Source: Rhizobium redzepovicii (GTDB lineage: Bacteria > Pseudomonadota > Alphaproteobacteria > Rhizobiales > Rhizobiaceae). From it: DNA of 64,000 bases. The DNA is taken from the NCBI RefSeq assembly GCF_019793435.1, contig NZ_JAILYH010000003.1, positions 372,001 through 436,000 on the forward strand, written 5' to 3'. Positions 53,637 through 63,018 of the stretch are shown in pieces. A program made the translations under genes and the position numbers. Numbering within the stretch: position 1 is the stretch's first letter; each line of letters begins with the position of its first letter. Below the pieces are notes generated by a model that searched no databases, was not told where the DNA came from, and was given only the letters and a program-made list of their open reading frames with translations.

Positions 53637-55004
53637 ATGCCCGATACTTCCCCACCCCCGAACCTTGAGGCGATCGACGCCGCGCATCACCTGCATCCCT
53701 TCGCCGACATGAAGAAGCTGAATGCCGATGGCACGCGCATCATCCAGCGCGGCGAGGGCGTCCATATCTTCGACAATCACGGCAGGAAATATCTCGACGG
53801 CTTTGCCGGCCTCTGGTGCGTCAATATCGGCTATGGTCGCCGGGAAATCACCGAGGCCGTCGCACGGCAGATGAACGAGCTGCCCTATTACAACACCTTC
53901 TTCGGCACGAGTTCGGCGCCGGCGACGCTGCTAGCGCAGAAAGTCACCGCCCATGCCGGGCCGCGTTTCAACCACATCTTCTTCACCGGCTCCGGCTCGG
54001 AGGCGAACGACACCTGGTTCCGCATGGCCCGTGTTTACTGGAGCGCCGTCGGCAAGCCGTCGAAGAAGATCGTCATCGCGAGAAAGAACGGCTATCACGG
54101 TTCGACCGTCGCCGGCGCCAGCCTTGGCGGCATGAAATATATGCACGAGCAAGGCGACCTGCCGATCCCGGGCATTGTCCATATCGGCCAGCCTTACTGG
54201 TACGGCGAGGGCGGCGATCTCTCGCCTGATGAATTCGGCCTCAAGGTCGCCCGCGAGCTCGAAGCGAAGATCGACGAACTGGGCGAAGAGAACGTCGCGG
54301 CCTTCGTCGCCGAGCCGGTGCAAGGCGCTGCCGGCGTCATCGTCCCGCCCGAGACCTATTGGCCGGAGATTGACCGCATCTGCAAGGCGCGCAATATCCT
54401 GTTGGTAACCGACGAGGTGATCTGCGGTTTTGGCCGGTTGGGCGCCTGGTTCGGCCACCAGCATTTCGGCGTCGAGCCGGATCTCGCGCCGATAGCCAAG
54501 GGGCTGTCCTCCGGCTACCTGCCGATCGGCGGCGTCCTCGTCAGCGACCGCATCGCCGATGTGCTGATCAACGAGGTCGGCGAGTTCAATCACGGCTTCA
54601 CCTATTCCGGCCATCCGGTCTGTGCGGCCGCCGCCCTCGAAAACCTGTGCATCATCGAGGAGGAGAAACTGGTCGAACGCGTGCGCGACGATATCGGCCC
54701 CTATTTCGGCAGGGCTTGGGCGGCGCTCGCTGATCATGATCTCGTCGGTGAGGCCGTCAGCATCGGCCTGATGGGCGCCCTGCAGCTTGCCGCCGACAAA
54801 AGCACCCGCGCCCGTTTTGAAAAACCCGATCAGGTCGGGGCGCTGGTGCGCAACCACGCGCTCGCCAACGGCCTCGTGCTGCGCGCCACCGGCGACCGCA
54901 TGCTCGCCTCGCCACCGCTCGTCATCAGCCATGCGGAGGTGGACGAGATGGCAAGGATTACCAGGCTGGCGCTGGATTTGGCCTGGAAGGAGCTGAAATC
55001 CTGA
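53637..55004 (+). CDS. Class III aminotransferase, probable putrescine/omega-amino acid-pyruvate type
   Basis: The 455-residue product has GSGSEANDTWFRMARVYW (PLP phosphate), NGYHGSTVAGASLGGM, TDEVICGFGRLGAWFG (Asp-ring N) and IAKGLSSGYLPIGGVLVS with the Schiff-base Lys. Length and motifs match SpuC/omega-amino acid transaminases, which use pyruvate as acceptor. The substrate is inferred from the divergent GS-like gene. The two starts are 80 bp apart. The stop is 6 bp from the convergent glycosyltransferase gene. Confidence 0.92.
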   Translation: MPDTSPPPNLEAIDAAHHLHPFADMKKLNADGTRIIQRGEGVHIFDNHGRKYLDGFAGLWCVNIGYGRREITEAVARQMNELPYYNTFFGTSSAPATLLAQKVTAHAGPRFNHIFFTGSGSEANDTWFRMARVYWSAVGKPSKKIVIARKNGYHGSTVAGASLGGMKYMHEQGDLPIPGIVHIGQPYWYGEGGDLSPDEFGLKVARELEAKIDELGEENVAAFVAEPVQGAAGVIVPPETYWPEIDRICKARNILLVTDEVICGFGRLGAWFGHQHFGVEPDLAPIAKGLSSGYLPIGGVLVSDRIADVLINEVGEFNHGFTYSGHPVCAAAALENLCIIEEEKLVERVRDDIGPYFGRAWAALADHDLVGEAVSIGLMGALQLAADKSTRARFEKPDQVGALVRNHALANGLVLRATGDRMLASPPLVISHAEVDEMARITRLALDLAWKELKS

Positions 55005-55010
55005 TTTCGC

Positions 55011-56498
55011 TCAGTTCAGCTGGTTGATCCAGGCATAGCCGAAACGGTAGCTGTCGTCGCCGCGCCTGTAGAAATAGGGCACGTCGATCACCAATCCCTC
55101 AGGTGCGGATGCGCCGAGATTGGCTTGGAGCCATTGCGCCATATCAGGCGGGAGTGCTTCGCTGCCGCCCTTCTGCGGTATCAGCCAAACGAGGAGAAGT
55201 GGTCGCCGGCCGGTCAGATCGGGGTTGAAACCGGGATAATCGACGGAGAGGACCGGCGCGCCGGGAATATCCTGCCTGAGATTGCCGGCAAGCAGGCTGT
55301 CGCCGGCGAGGATCGCCGCCGGCTCGGCCTGTTTTCGCAAGCTTTCCAGCATCGTGGCATAGGGCCTGTTCAATCGTTCGTAATGACCGGAAAAGCGTGC
55401 CGCCGCGACGCTGGCGTAAAGGGCGGCCGGTACGCCGATCATGATGATGGCGACGGCGACCATGAAACGCCGGAAGGCCCTACCTGTCGTGACGCCGGCG
55501 GCCTCGATCTTCAAGCAGAAATAGAGCGGCAGGATGAAGAGCATCGGTACCAGCCAGCGATCCTTGATGCCGGCCGCGCCGCCGAAGACGATCAGAAAGA
55601 GAATGCCGATGAGGAAGACGAGCATCATCCGCTCGATGAGCTGCGTCCATTCCGAGCCGGCGGTGAGCGCCGGGCGAAGAGCGTTGCCGAAGACGATGGC
55701 GAAGATCGCCACGGTCAATCCGGCAAAGCTGATGATGGCCAGAGCAAGCGAGCTGACACCCATGGTGACCTGCATGAAATAGCTCGCATCACCGCTCGCG
55801 GTCATCTTCTCCAGCGTGCGGGCGGTGGCGAAATCGAGATTGTCCTTCAGCCAGAAGAGATGCGGCAGGACGATGATAAGCGCCACGACAGCGGTCAGTA
55901 GCAGCCGCCGGTCGAAGATGCGCTGCCGCAGACGCGCATCCGCCAGCGCGGCAATCAGCGCTGCCGCCGGCAGGATTGCGAAATTATATTTGGCCAGCAG
56001 GCCGAAACCGATGCCGATGCCGGCGATCAGATAGGAAGCAAGGCTCGGCTGCTTCAGGCTGCGGATGAAGCCGTAGAAGAAGATGCTGGCCGAGAAGAAT
56101 ACCGCGACTGTATGCGTCAGGTCGCGCTGCATCTCGAAAACCATCTGCGGGATGGTCAGCAGCCCCAGCGTCGATATCGCCACCAGCGCCCTGTCGCGCA
56201 GGACGAGCCGTGCGGTCAAGCCGTACAGCAGATAGGAGATGAACAGCAGAAGGTTCTTGACCACCGAAAGTGCGGCAAGCGACACGCCTGTAAATTGGAA
56301 GACGGTGTATTGCAGCCAGTTGTAGAAGGGCGGCTGCGGGCCGTAGCCGGCGGCAAGCCATTGCGAGCGGAAGGCCTGTTCGGCCTCGTCGAGATCGAGC
56401 GAATGCGAGGTCGCCAGCCGCACGCCGATCTGAAGCACGAAATAGGCGGCCAGCAGGACGAAAATCCAGCGGATGTCGCGGCTGTCGGTTTCGGTCAT
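55011..56498 (-). CDS. GT39/PMT-type (RgtA/B/C-like) membrane glycosyltransferase, copy 1
   Basis: The 495-residue product has about 10-12 TM helices. The first periplasmic loop carries [11 protein letters not shown] and QPPFYNWLQY, the acidic motif of GT-C/ArnT-like enzymes that use polyprenyl-phosphate sugars. It is the most distal gene of the unit: its ATG (56498) directly follows the stop of copy 2 (56499). In R. leguminosarum, RgtA, RgtB and RgtC add galacturonic acid to the LPS core from dodecaprenyl-phosphate-GalA. This protein fits that family, but which Rgt it is cannot be decided. Confidence 0.88.
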   Translation of the reverse strand: MTETDSRDIRWIFVLLAAYFVLQIGVRLATSHSLDLDEAEQAFRSQWLAAGYGPQPPFYNWLQYTVFQFTGVSLAALSVVKNLLLFISYLLYGLTARLVLRDRALVAISTLGLLTIPQMVFEMQRDLTHTVAVFFSASIFFYGFIRSLKQPSLASYLIAGIGIGFGLLAKYNFAILPAAALIAALADARLRQRIFDRRLLLTAVVALIIVLPHLFWLKDNLDFATARTLEKMTASGDASYFMQVTMGVSSLALAIISFAGLTVAIFAIVFGNALRPALTAGSEWTQLIERMMLVFLIGILFLIVFGGAAGIKDRWLVPMLFILPLYFCLKIEAAGVTTGRAFRRFMVAVAIIMIGVPAALYASVAAARFSGHYERLNRPYATMLESLRKQAEPAAILAGDSLLAGNLRQDIPGAPVLSVDYPGFNPDLTGRRPLLLVWLIPQKGGSEALPPDMAQWLQANLGASAPEGLVIDVPYFYRRGDDSYRFGYAWINQLN

Positions 56499-57998
56499 CT
56501 ATCTGGTCCCCGGCTGAACCCAGGCATAGCCCAGCGCGAAATTATCGCCCTGGCGGCCGAAATAATAGGGAAGCGACAGCGAGCCGATCTCCTGCGACGC
56601 AATGCCCGCCGTTGCCAGTGCCGACGAAAACCGTTCCGGCATGACCGCATCGGCGGCCGTCGCCGTCTTCTTGCCGCGCCAGACGACCAGCACCGGTCCC
56701 TTCGCCTCGGCATAGGCGGGAATGCCCGGTGCCGGAAAATCCGGGATGATCACCGGCACATCGGGAAATTGCAGCCGCATGTTTCCGCCGATATAGGTGT
56801 CCGAGGCGATCACCAGCGCCGGTTCCGCCTGCCGCGTCATCTCGCGGGAAAGGCCCGCCATCGGCACGTTCGGCCTCGCGTAGACGCCGAACAGGCCGGC
56901 GCCGACGACACGCAGGCCGAGCGCGATCAGCACGCAAGCCATCAGCACGGGCAGTACCGGCCGGAGGCGGCGCAGCCCCGCGGAAAGGTCGATGCCGGCA
57001 GCCTGCATCTTCGCCAGGAAATAGATCGGCAGCACCAGCAGGAACGGGTCGAGCCAGCGCTCGCGCACGGTGGTGGAACCGGTGAAGAGCACGATGAGAA
57101 CGATGCCGGCAAGGCTTGCGAGCATCATCCGCTCGATCATCCGGGTCCAGCGGTTGCCGGCCGAAACGGCACGAACAAAATCCCGGCGGAAAGCGGCGGC
57201 GAAGATGGCGACCGGCAGGGCCGCAAAGGCGATGATGGCGACGACAAAGGCGATGAGGCCTTTGCCGGCTCGCGCGATGCCGGCCGGTTCGTTGCCGGCG
57301 GCCATCTTCACCAGAGTATCGGAGGATGCGAATGCGAGATTGTCCCGCAGCCAGATCGCGTGCGGCAGGATGATGACGAGCGCGACGGCGATCGCCGCCA
57401 GCATGCGCCAGTCGATCGCCCTGCGCCGCCATTCGGCATCCGGGAGTATGGCGATCAAGGCAGCGGCCGGCATCAGCGCGAAATTATATTTCGAGATCAG
57501 CCCGATGCCCGTGGCAAGCCCGAGCAGCAGATAGCTGCCGATAGCGGGCCGGTCGAGCGTGCGGAAGAAGCCGTAGAGAAACAATGCGCTGGCAAAGAGC
57601 AGCGCCGTCGTGTGGGTCAGATCCTGCTGGGCCATAAAGGAGACCTGGGGCAGGGTGATCAGCGCCAGCATGCCGATGGCGGCAAGCGCCTGATCCTTTA
57701 AGACTTCGCGCCCGGCAAGGCCGTAAAAAAGGTAGCACAGGAAGAGCAGGATGTTCTTCGGCACGATCAGCGCGCCGATCGACATGCCCGTCACAGAAAC
57801 GACGGCATATTGCATCCAGTTGTAGAAGGGCGGCTGTGGGCCGTAGCCCGCCAGCAGATATTGCGAGAAGAAGGATTGCTCTGCCTCGTCGAGCTCCAGC
57901 GAATGCGGAAGCGCGATGCGCAGCACGATGTTGAGCACGAAATAGGCCGCAAGCAGCAGGCCCGCGGTTTTGATCGTCCTCGTCGCGCGCTCCAGCAT
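56499..57998 (-). CDS. GT39/PMT-type (RgtA/B/C-like) membrane glycosyltransferase, copy 2
   Basis: The 499-residue product has the same layout as copies 1 and 3: [11 protein letters not shown] and [18 protein letters not shown] in the first loop, then TGREVL-type and [20 protein letters not shown] segments. It lies 12 bp downstream of the GT2 gene on the same strand and is abutted by copy 1. The start [13 protein letters not shown] matches MLERITRN of copy 3. It is expected to add a polyprenyl-phosphate-linked sugar (probably GalA) to lipid A or LPS core on the periplasmic face. Confidence 0.9.
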   Translation of the reverse strand: MLERATRTIKTAGLLLAAYFVLNIVLRIALPHSLELDEAEQSFFSQYLLAGYGPQPPFYNWMQYAVVSVTGMSIGALIVPKNILLFLCYLFYGLAGREVLKDQALAAIGMLALITLPQVSFMAQQDLTHTTALLFASALFLYGFFRTLDRPAIGSYLLLGLATGIGLISKYNFALMPAAALIAILPDAEWRRRAIDWRMLAAIAVALVIILPHAIWLRDNLAFASSDTLVKMAAGNEPAGIARAGKGLIAFVVAIIAFAALPVAIFAAAFRRDFVRAVSAGNRWTRMIERMMLASLAGIVLIVLFTGSTTVRERWLDPFLLVLPIYFLAKMQAAGIDLSAGLRRLRPVLPVLMACVLIALGLRVVGAGLFGVYARPNVPMAGLSREMTRQAEPALVIASDTYIGGNMRLQFPDVPVIIPDFPAPGIPAYAEAKGPVLVVWRGKKTATAADAVMPERFSSALATAGIASQEIGSLSLPYYFGRQGDNFALGYAWVQPGTR

Positions 57999-58010
57999 CG
58001 TGCTGCCGGC

Positions 58011-59027
58011 TTAGGCTTGGCTTCGATCGTCGAAGATCTGCCGCACGATATAGTTCGGCGAGGCATCGTCGCGGTAGTAAGTGCGCGCGATCATCTCCGC
58101 CAGGATGCCGGTTGTGATCATCTGCACCGACGACAGCAGCAGCACGACGCCGACCATCAGCATCGGGCGCGTGCCGATATCGTTGCCCATGATGAACTTG
58201 TCGAAGCCGAGATAGAGGAGGATCAGCATGGCGACCGCGCCGAGGCCAAGTCCCAGCGAGCCGAAGAAATGCCCGGGCCGGGCCTTGTAGCGCATGAAGA
58301 ACATCACCGACAACAGGTCGAGGATGACGCGGAAGGTGCGCGAGATACCGTATTTCGAAACGCCGTGCTCGCGGGCATGGTGGGTGACGGCCATCTCTCC
58401 GATGCGCGAGCTCGGGACGACGCCCGCCACCCAGGCCGGGATGAAGCGGTGCATTTCGCCCATCAGCTTCACCTGCTTGATGATCGAGGCACGATAGATC
58501 TTCAGGCTGCAGCCGTAATCGTGCAGCTTGACGCCGGTGATGCGGCCGATCAGGTAGTTGGCGCACCAGGATGGGATCTTACGCAGGAACAGACCGTCCT
58601 TGCGGTTCTTGCGCCATCCCACCAGGAGGTCGAGTTCACGCCGTTCCAATTCGGCGACCATCGAAGGAATGTCCTTCGGATCGTTCTGCAGGTCGCCGTC
58701 CATCGTTGCGATCAGGCGGCCCTGGGCGGTGTCGATACCGGCCTGCATGGCGGCGGTCTGGCCGAAATTGCGCTGCAGCTCGACGATCCTGAGCGCCAGC
58801 CCTTCGCGTCCGACGAATTTGCGGGCGTTGACGAGCGTCGCATCCGTGCTGCCGTCGTCGATGAGGATCAACTCCCAGTGATGGGGATAGCCGGCCATCG
58901 CAGCCACGACGCGCTCGACGAGCGGACCGACGCTTTCCTCTTCGTTGAAAATGGGCACGACCAGCGACAGCTCGAGCGATTGTACCGGATCAGTCGTACC
59001 GCGCATGGGCTCTACGGTTGTCTGCAA
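58011..59027 (-). CDS. rgtE: GT2 polyprenyl-phosphate sugar synthase (RgtE-like)
   Basis: The 338-residue product has a GT-A domain: LSLVVPIFNEEESVGPLVER, IDDGSTDAT, ATMDGDLQNDP (DXD) and KNRKDGLFLRKIP, followed by two C-terminal TM helices (about 235-255 and 270-295). This is the ArnC/DPM1/GtrB-like group, which makes polyprenyl-phosphate sugars. In R. leguminosarum RgtE makes dodecaprenyl-phosphate-GalA for the Rgt transferases, and the cluster context supports that role. The start is a TTG at 59027 preceded by GGAG; an ATG at 59006 is the alternative. It lies upstream of copy 2 in the same transcript. Confidence 0.85.
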   Translation of the reverse strand: MQTTVEPMRGTTDPVQSLELSLVVPIFNEEESVGPLVERVVAAMAGYPHHWELILIDDGSTDATLVNARKFVGREGLALRIVELQRNFGQTAAMQAGIDTAQGRLIATMDGDLQNDPKDIPSMVAELERRELDLLVGWRKNRKDGLFLRKIPSWCANYLIGRITGVKLHDYGCSLKIYRASIIKQVKLMGEMHRFIPAWVAGVVPSSRIGEMAVTHHAREHGVSKYGISRTFRVILDLLSVMFFMRYKARPGHFFGSLGLGLGAVAMLILLYLGFDKFIMGNDIGTRPMLMVGVVLLLSSVQMITTGILAEMIARTYYRDDASPNYIVRQIFDDRSQA

Positions 59028-59098
59028 CTTTCATCTCCAAAAGGCCGGACGGCCAGGCAATCTTTACTGCCGCCGCCGCGCTTGCGGAAGGCTAGTAC

Positions 59099-59155
59099 AT
59101 GAAGTGTCCGCCGGTTGCCAGCGGACAATGCCGGTTTCCCCGCAATCGGCCGACC
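59099..59155 (+). pseudogene. Remnant (about 19 codons) of a flippase gene like that at 60838
   Basis: The frame starting ATG 59099 reads MKCPPVASGQCRFPRNRPT. The flippase at 60838 reads MKSSIVESRQSWFMRNRMT. The two 57-bp stretches agree at 39 positions by my count, without a gap, and their upstream sequences (GCTAGTACATGAAG and GCCTACTACATGAAG) also match. Homology stops where the 3' end of the GT39 copy 3 begins. This looks like the 5' end of a duplicated flippase gene cut by the duplication joint. Confidence 0.65.
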
Positions 59156-59165
59156 TGTGGGAACG

Positions 59166-60659
59166 CTATTTCGCGCCCCCCTCCACCCAGGAATAACCGA
59201 TGGAGAAACTGCGTTTGCCGTCACCGAAGAGATAGGGCAGCGTCAGCGTGTTCAACTCCTGCAGATGAATGCCCGATCTCACCAGATCGTTGGCAAAGCC
59301 GGGGGAAATTGTCGGGTCATCTGCGGTCTCGCCGCGCCAGATAACCAGCACCGGCCCCTTCGCCGTCGCATATTCGGGAACCCCGGAACCCGGGAAGAAC
59401 GGTATCACCACCGGAACATCGGGTAGTTGAAGCTTCATATTGCCGGCGACGAACTTGGTTCCAGCCACGATGAGAACCGGCTTGCGGGTCGCGGTCAGTT
59501 CGGCGACGTAGCCGGCGAAGGGGACGTTCGTTCTCGTATAGGTGCCGATGTATTGAATGCCGATGATCCGGAAGAGAAGGATCGACAGGATGATCACCAT
59601 GAACACCGGTACGACGGGGCGGAAGCGCGCAAGGCCGGCGGAAAGATCGACATCTGCGGTTTTCAGTTTCAGGAACAGATAGATCGGCAGGACGAGCAGG
59701 CAGGGGTCGAGCCAGCGCTCGTGAATATCGCTTGCGCCGGCGACGAGGATCACGCCGACGAAAGCGAGCAGGCTGACGAGCATCATCCGCTCGATCACCC
59801 GGATCATCGGGCTGGACGAGGACAGCGCGCGAAAGAAATCCCGCCGAAAGGCGGCGGCAAGCAGAACGATCGGCAATGCGACGAAGCCGAGCACGGCGAT
59901 GAGGAGAGATAATAGTCCTTGTCCGATACGGGGGATGCCTGCAGGCGCCACATGTTCGGCGGTCATCCGCTCCAGTGTCGGCGCAGAGGCGCTGAGGAGA
60001 TTGTCGGGCAGCCAGAGCGCATGCGGCAGCACGATCAGGATGGCGACGACGATCGCCGGCAGCAAGCGCCAGTCGATGAGGCGGCTGCGCCACTCACGGT
60101 CCGGCAGCACGGCGATGAGCGCTGAGGCCGGCAGGATGGCGAAATTATATTTCGAGATCAGCCCGATGCCGGTGGCGATGCCGATGACCAGGAAGCTTGT
60201 AATCGTCGGCTGGCGCAGTGTACGGAAAAAACCGAAGAGGAAGAGCGAGGTCGCAAACAAGAGCGCGACGGTATGTGTCAATTCGCGCTGCGCCATCAGA
60301 CCCACCTGCGGCAGCGTAATCAGGCTCAGCATGGCGACGGCTGCGAGCGAACGGTTCTTCAGCACCTCGCGGGCGGCAAGCCCATAGAATACATAGCAGC
60401 CGAAGAGAATGATGTTCTTCGGGACCGAGAGCACCCACATCGATATGCCGGTCACCGAAACGATGGCATATTGGATCCAGTTGTAGAACGGCGGTTGCGG
60501 GCCGTAGCCTGCAAGCAGGTATTGCGAATAGAAGGATTGCTCGGCCTCGTCGAGATCGAGCGTATGCGGCAAGGCGATGCGAAGCGCGATATTGAGCAGG
60601 AAATAGGCTGCCAGAAAAAGGCTTGCGCTCGGAATGTTTCTGGTAATCCGCTCCAACAT
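59166..60659 (-). CDS. GT39/PMT-type (RgtA/B/C-like) membrane glycosyltransferase, copy 3
   Basis: The 497-residue product has [30 protein letters not shown] and [20 protein letters not shown], like copies 1 and 2. I start at ATG 60659 ([14 protein letters not shown]) with GTGGAG upstream, since copy 2 begins in the same way; 60674 is in frame. It is closer to copy 2 than to copy 1 by eye. It has lost its adjoining GT2 gene (see scar at 60693-60776). It likely transfers a polyprenyl-phosphate-linked sugar in the periplasm. Confidence 0.88.
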   Translation of the reverse strand: MLERITRNIPSASLFLAAYFLLNIALRIALPHTLDLDEAEQSFYSQYLLAGYGPQPPFYNWIQYAIVSVTGISMWVLSVPKNIILFGCYVFYGLAAREVLKNRSLAAVAMLSLITLPQVGLMAQRELTHTVALLFATSLFLFGFFRTLRQPTITSFLVIGIATGIGLISKYNFAILPASALIAVLPDREWRSRLIDWRLLPAIVVAILIVLPHALWLPDNLLSASAPTLERMTAEHVAPAGIPRIGQGLLSLLIAVLGFVALPIVLLAAAFRRDFFRALSSSSPMIRVIERMMLVSLLAFVGVILVAGASDIHERWLDPCLLVLPIYLFLKLKTADVDLSAGLARFRPVVPVFMVIILSILLFRIIGIQYIGTYTRTNVPFAGYVAELTATRKPVLIVAGTKFVAGNMKLQLPDVPVVIPFFPGSGVPEYATAKGPVLVIWRGETADDPTISPGFANDLVRSGIHLQELNTLTLPYLFGDGKRSFSIGYSWVEGGAK

Positions 60660-60692
60660 CGATCTCCACGTCAAGCCGGCAAGGCGAGTGAT

Positions 60693-60776
60693 TTAGCGGT
60701 CAGCGCTCGGATCGTCGGCGGGGAAGCGTGTTCGCCGCCATCGCCCATCAACTCCGCCGTTGTGCGCAACCGTCAT
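60693..60776 (-). pseudogene. 27-codon scar of a GT2 (rgtE-like) gene upstream of copy 3
   Basis: A frame starting ATG 60776 with AGGAGAA upstream reads MTVAHNGGVDGRWRRTRFPA and ends in PADDPSADR. The upstream sequence and first bases (GGCCTTTT-GGAGA, GTTGC, ACAAC) match those before and at the GT2 start at 59027. The end has GACGATC-GAG like the GT2 end at 58011-58035. Both ends of a GT2 gene thus seem kept while the middle is deleted. The 5' match is good; the 3' match is short and less sure. Confidence 0.5.
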
Positions 60777-60837
60777 TTCTCCTAAAAGGCCTGGCGAACG
60801 GGGCCGATGCCGACGCCAAGCGAGGAATGCCTACTAC

Positions 60838-61800
60838 ATGAAGAGTTCGATCGTTGAAAGCCGGCAATCCTGGTTTATGCGCAATCGCATGACGGTGCTG
60901 ACGGTCGTCATTGTCGCAGCCTATGCCCTCTTCATCCAATGGTTCTGGGGTTGGCCCGTCATTATCCGGCAGTGGGCCGATGTCGGCGCCGGCCCGGTGA
61001 TCGGCGCGCTGGTGCTGTTGACGAGCACCTATTTCCTGCGCACCTGGCGCATCTATGACTACTTTCCGAAGGAGACGGCCGGCCGGTTCGCCGTCCTCTT
61101 CCGCGTCACGCAGATCCACAACCTGTTGAACATCATGCTGCCCTTCCGCACCGGCGAGACCAGCTTTCCACTGCTGATGCGCTCGGAGTTCGGCATTCCG
61201 CTGACGCGTGCAACTTCGGCACTCCTCGTCATGCGGCTGCTCGACCTGCACGCGCTTGTCGCTGCCGCCGGCATCGGTTTTGCCATCGCCTCCGCCGATC
61301 CGATCGTTGCCTGGTCGCTCTGGACCGGCTTTCTGCTGCTGCCGGTCGCAGCCTTTGCCGCCCGCAAGCCGCTGCTGCGCCTCGCTGCCAGGCTGCTGCC
61401 GGAAAAGGCGCGGAAATTCGTCGCCGAGATCGAAAACGGTTTGCCGCTCGATGCCGTCGCCTTTGCGCGCGCCTGGGCGATGACCATCGTCAACTGGCTG
61501 GTAAAGGTCATGGTGCTGGCCTGGGCGCTCGGCCTGATGGGCGTGCTGCCGATGGCGGCAAGCTTCGGCGGCGCGCTCGGCGGCGAGCTTTCCTCCGTGC
61601 TGCCGGTCCATGCGCCGGGCGGCGTCGGCACCTATCCGGCCGGCATCACCGCCGGCGCCATTGCTCTCGGGGCTTCGAGCGAGCGGCTGGCCCTGGCCGC
61701 GCTCGCCCAGGCCAGCGTCAATGCCCACCTGCTGATCATCGTCTCGGCGCTCACCGGCACGGCGATCTCACTGCCGCTCGGGCGTCGCGGCAAGCTCTGA
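60838..61800 (+). CDS. Flippase-like membrane protein (lysylphosphatidylglycerol synthase TM / UPF0104 family)
   Basis: The 320-residue product has about 7-8 TM helices with LLNIMLPFRTGETSFPLLMR, GGALGGELSSVLPVHAPGG and VGTYPAGITAGAIALGASSE, the conserved core of the UPF0104/LPG_synthase_TM group. Members are proposed to move polyprenyl-phosphate sugars or lipids across the inner membrane. It is divergent from GT39 copy 3 and so fits as the transporter of the lipid-linked donor made by the GT2 enzyme (a role proposed for RgtF). The 3' end overlaps the sigma factor gene by 33 bp. Confidence 0.82.
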   Translation: MKSSIVESRQSWFMRNRMTVLTVVIVAAYALFIQWFWGWPVIIRQWADVGAGPVIGALVLLTSTYFLRTWRIYDYFPKETAGRFAVLFRVTQIHNLLNIMLPFRTGETSFPLLMRSEFGIPLTRATSALLVMRLLDLHALVAAAGIGFAIASADPIVAWSLWTGFLLLPVAAFAARKPLLRLAARLLPEKARKFVAEIENGLPLDAVAFARAWAMTIVNWLVKVMVLAWALGLMGVLPMAASFGGALGGELSSVLPVHAPGGVGTYPAGITAGAIALGASSERLALAALAQASVNAHLLIIVSALTGTAISLPLGRRGKL

Positions 61801-63009
61801 AATCCGCTTTCTTAAGAAGACCTGCTCCGGCTCCTGCCGGCAGAGCGACAGCGCTTTCTCATAGGCTGCGATCGCCTCCTGCCTCCGGCCAAGGCGGCGC
61901 AGGAAATCGGCGCGCGCCGAATGGGCGAGATGATAGGTCTGCAGTTCCCGGCGCTCCAGAATGGCGTCGATCAGTTCCAGCCCCTTCGCCGGCCCCTCCG
62001 CCATCGCGATCGCCACGGCGCGGTTGAGCTCGACGATCGGGGAGGGCTGGGCCGTCAGAAGCAGATCGTAGTAGAAGGCGATCCGCCGCCAGTCGGTCTC
62101 TTCCGCAACCGGTGCCCTGGCATGCTCGGCGGCGATCGCCGCCTGCAGCGTATAGCTGCCGATCTCTCCCGCTCTCATTGTTTCGGCAAGCAGCGCCAGG
62201 CCTTCCCCAATCTTCGCATGATCCCAGAGCGAGCGGTCCTGATCGGCAAGCAGCACCAGCGCCCCCCGCTCGCTGCTGCGGGCGGTGCGGCGGGACTCCT
62301 GCAGCAGCATCAGCGCCAGCAGGCCGGAGACGTCGGGATGCGGCAGCAGCGCCAGAAGCAGCCGTGCCAGACGGATTGCCTCTGCGGTCAGGTCGGCACG
62401 GACCACGTCTTCGCCCGAAGAAGCGGAATAGCCCTCGTTGAAGACAAGGTAGATCACGTGCAGAACCTGCTCGAGCCGCTGCGGCAGCGCCTCGTGGCCC
62501 GGCACCTCGTAGGGGATCTTCTCAGCCCGAATCCTGCCTTTGGCGCGGACGATCCGCTGGGCAATCGTCGGTGCCGGCACGAGGAAGGCATGGGCGATTT
62601 CTTCGGTGGTCAGTCCGCAGATTTCCCGAAGCGCCATTGCCATCTGCGCATCGGCAGGAATGGCGGGATGGCAGCAGGTGAAAATCAGCCGTAGCATGTC
62701 GTCCTCGATCGGTTCCATGTCGCTGATGTAAGTTGCCTCGGGCGTGTAGAGGCTGTCCTCGATGTGGTGCTGCGAAGCATCGAAACGCGCCCGCCGCCGG
62801 ATCGTGTCGATTGCCTTGAAGCGGCCCGCCGAGACCAGCCAGGCGAAGGGGTTGCCGGGAATGCCGTCCGCCGGCCATGTCTTGGCGGCCGCGGCAAAGG
62901 CGTCGTGGAGCGCTTCCTCGGCCCGGTCGAAATCGCCGAGCAGGCGGATCAGCGTCGCCAGCACCCGGCGCGACTGTGTTCGGTAGATCTCGTCGATCAC
63001 GTTTTCCAA
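61768..63009 (-). CDS. ECF42-type RNA polymerase sigma factor with C-terminal TPR-like extension
   Basis: The 413-residue product has sigma region 2 (RRVLATLIRLLGDFDRAEEA, ALHDAFAAAAKTWPADGIPG) and region 4 (LREICGLTTEEIAHAFLVPA, TIAQRIVRAKGRI), then a long DUF6596/TPR-like extension (about 185-413) including VFNEGYSASSGED, a hallmark of ECF42. Such sigma factors lack a classical anti-sigma factor and are encoded next to YCII/DGPF genes; three are present here. The start is a TTG at 63009 with GAGGTG upstream, 9 bp after the first YCII gene stop. The C-terminal extension probably controls activity. Confidence 0.93.
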   Translation of the reverse strand: MENVIDEIYRTQSRRVLATLIRLLGDFDRAEEALHDAFAAAAKTWPADGIPGNPFAWLVSAGRFKAIDTIRRRARFDASQHHIEDSLYTPEATYISDMEPIEDDMLRLIFTCCHPAIPADAQMAMALREICGLTTEEIAHAFLVPAPTIAQRIVRAKGRIRAEKIPYEVPGHEALPQRLEQVLHVIYLVFNEGYSASSGEDVVRADLTAEAIRLARLLLALLPHPDVSGLLALMLLQESRRTARSSERGALVLLADQDRSLWDHAKIGEGLALLAETMRAGEIGSYTLQAAIAAEHARAPVAEETDWRRIAFYYDLLLTAQPSPIVELNRAVAIAMAEGPAKGLELIDAILERRELQTYHLAHSARADFLRRLGRRQEAIAAYEKALSLCRQEPEQVFLRKRISELAATPERQ

Positions 63010-63018
63010 TCTGGCACC

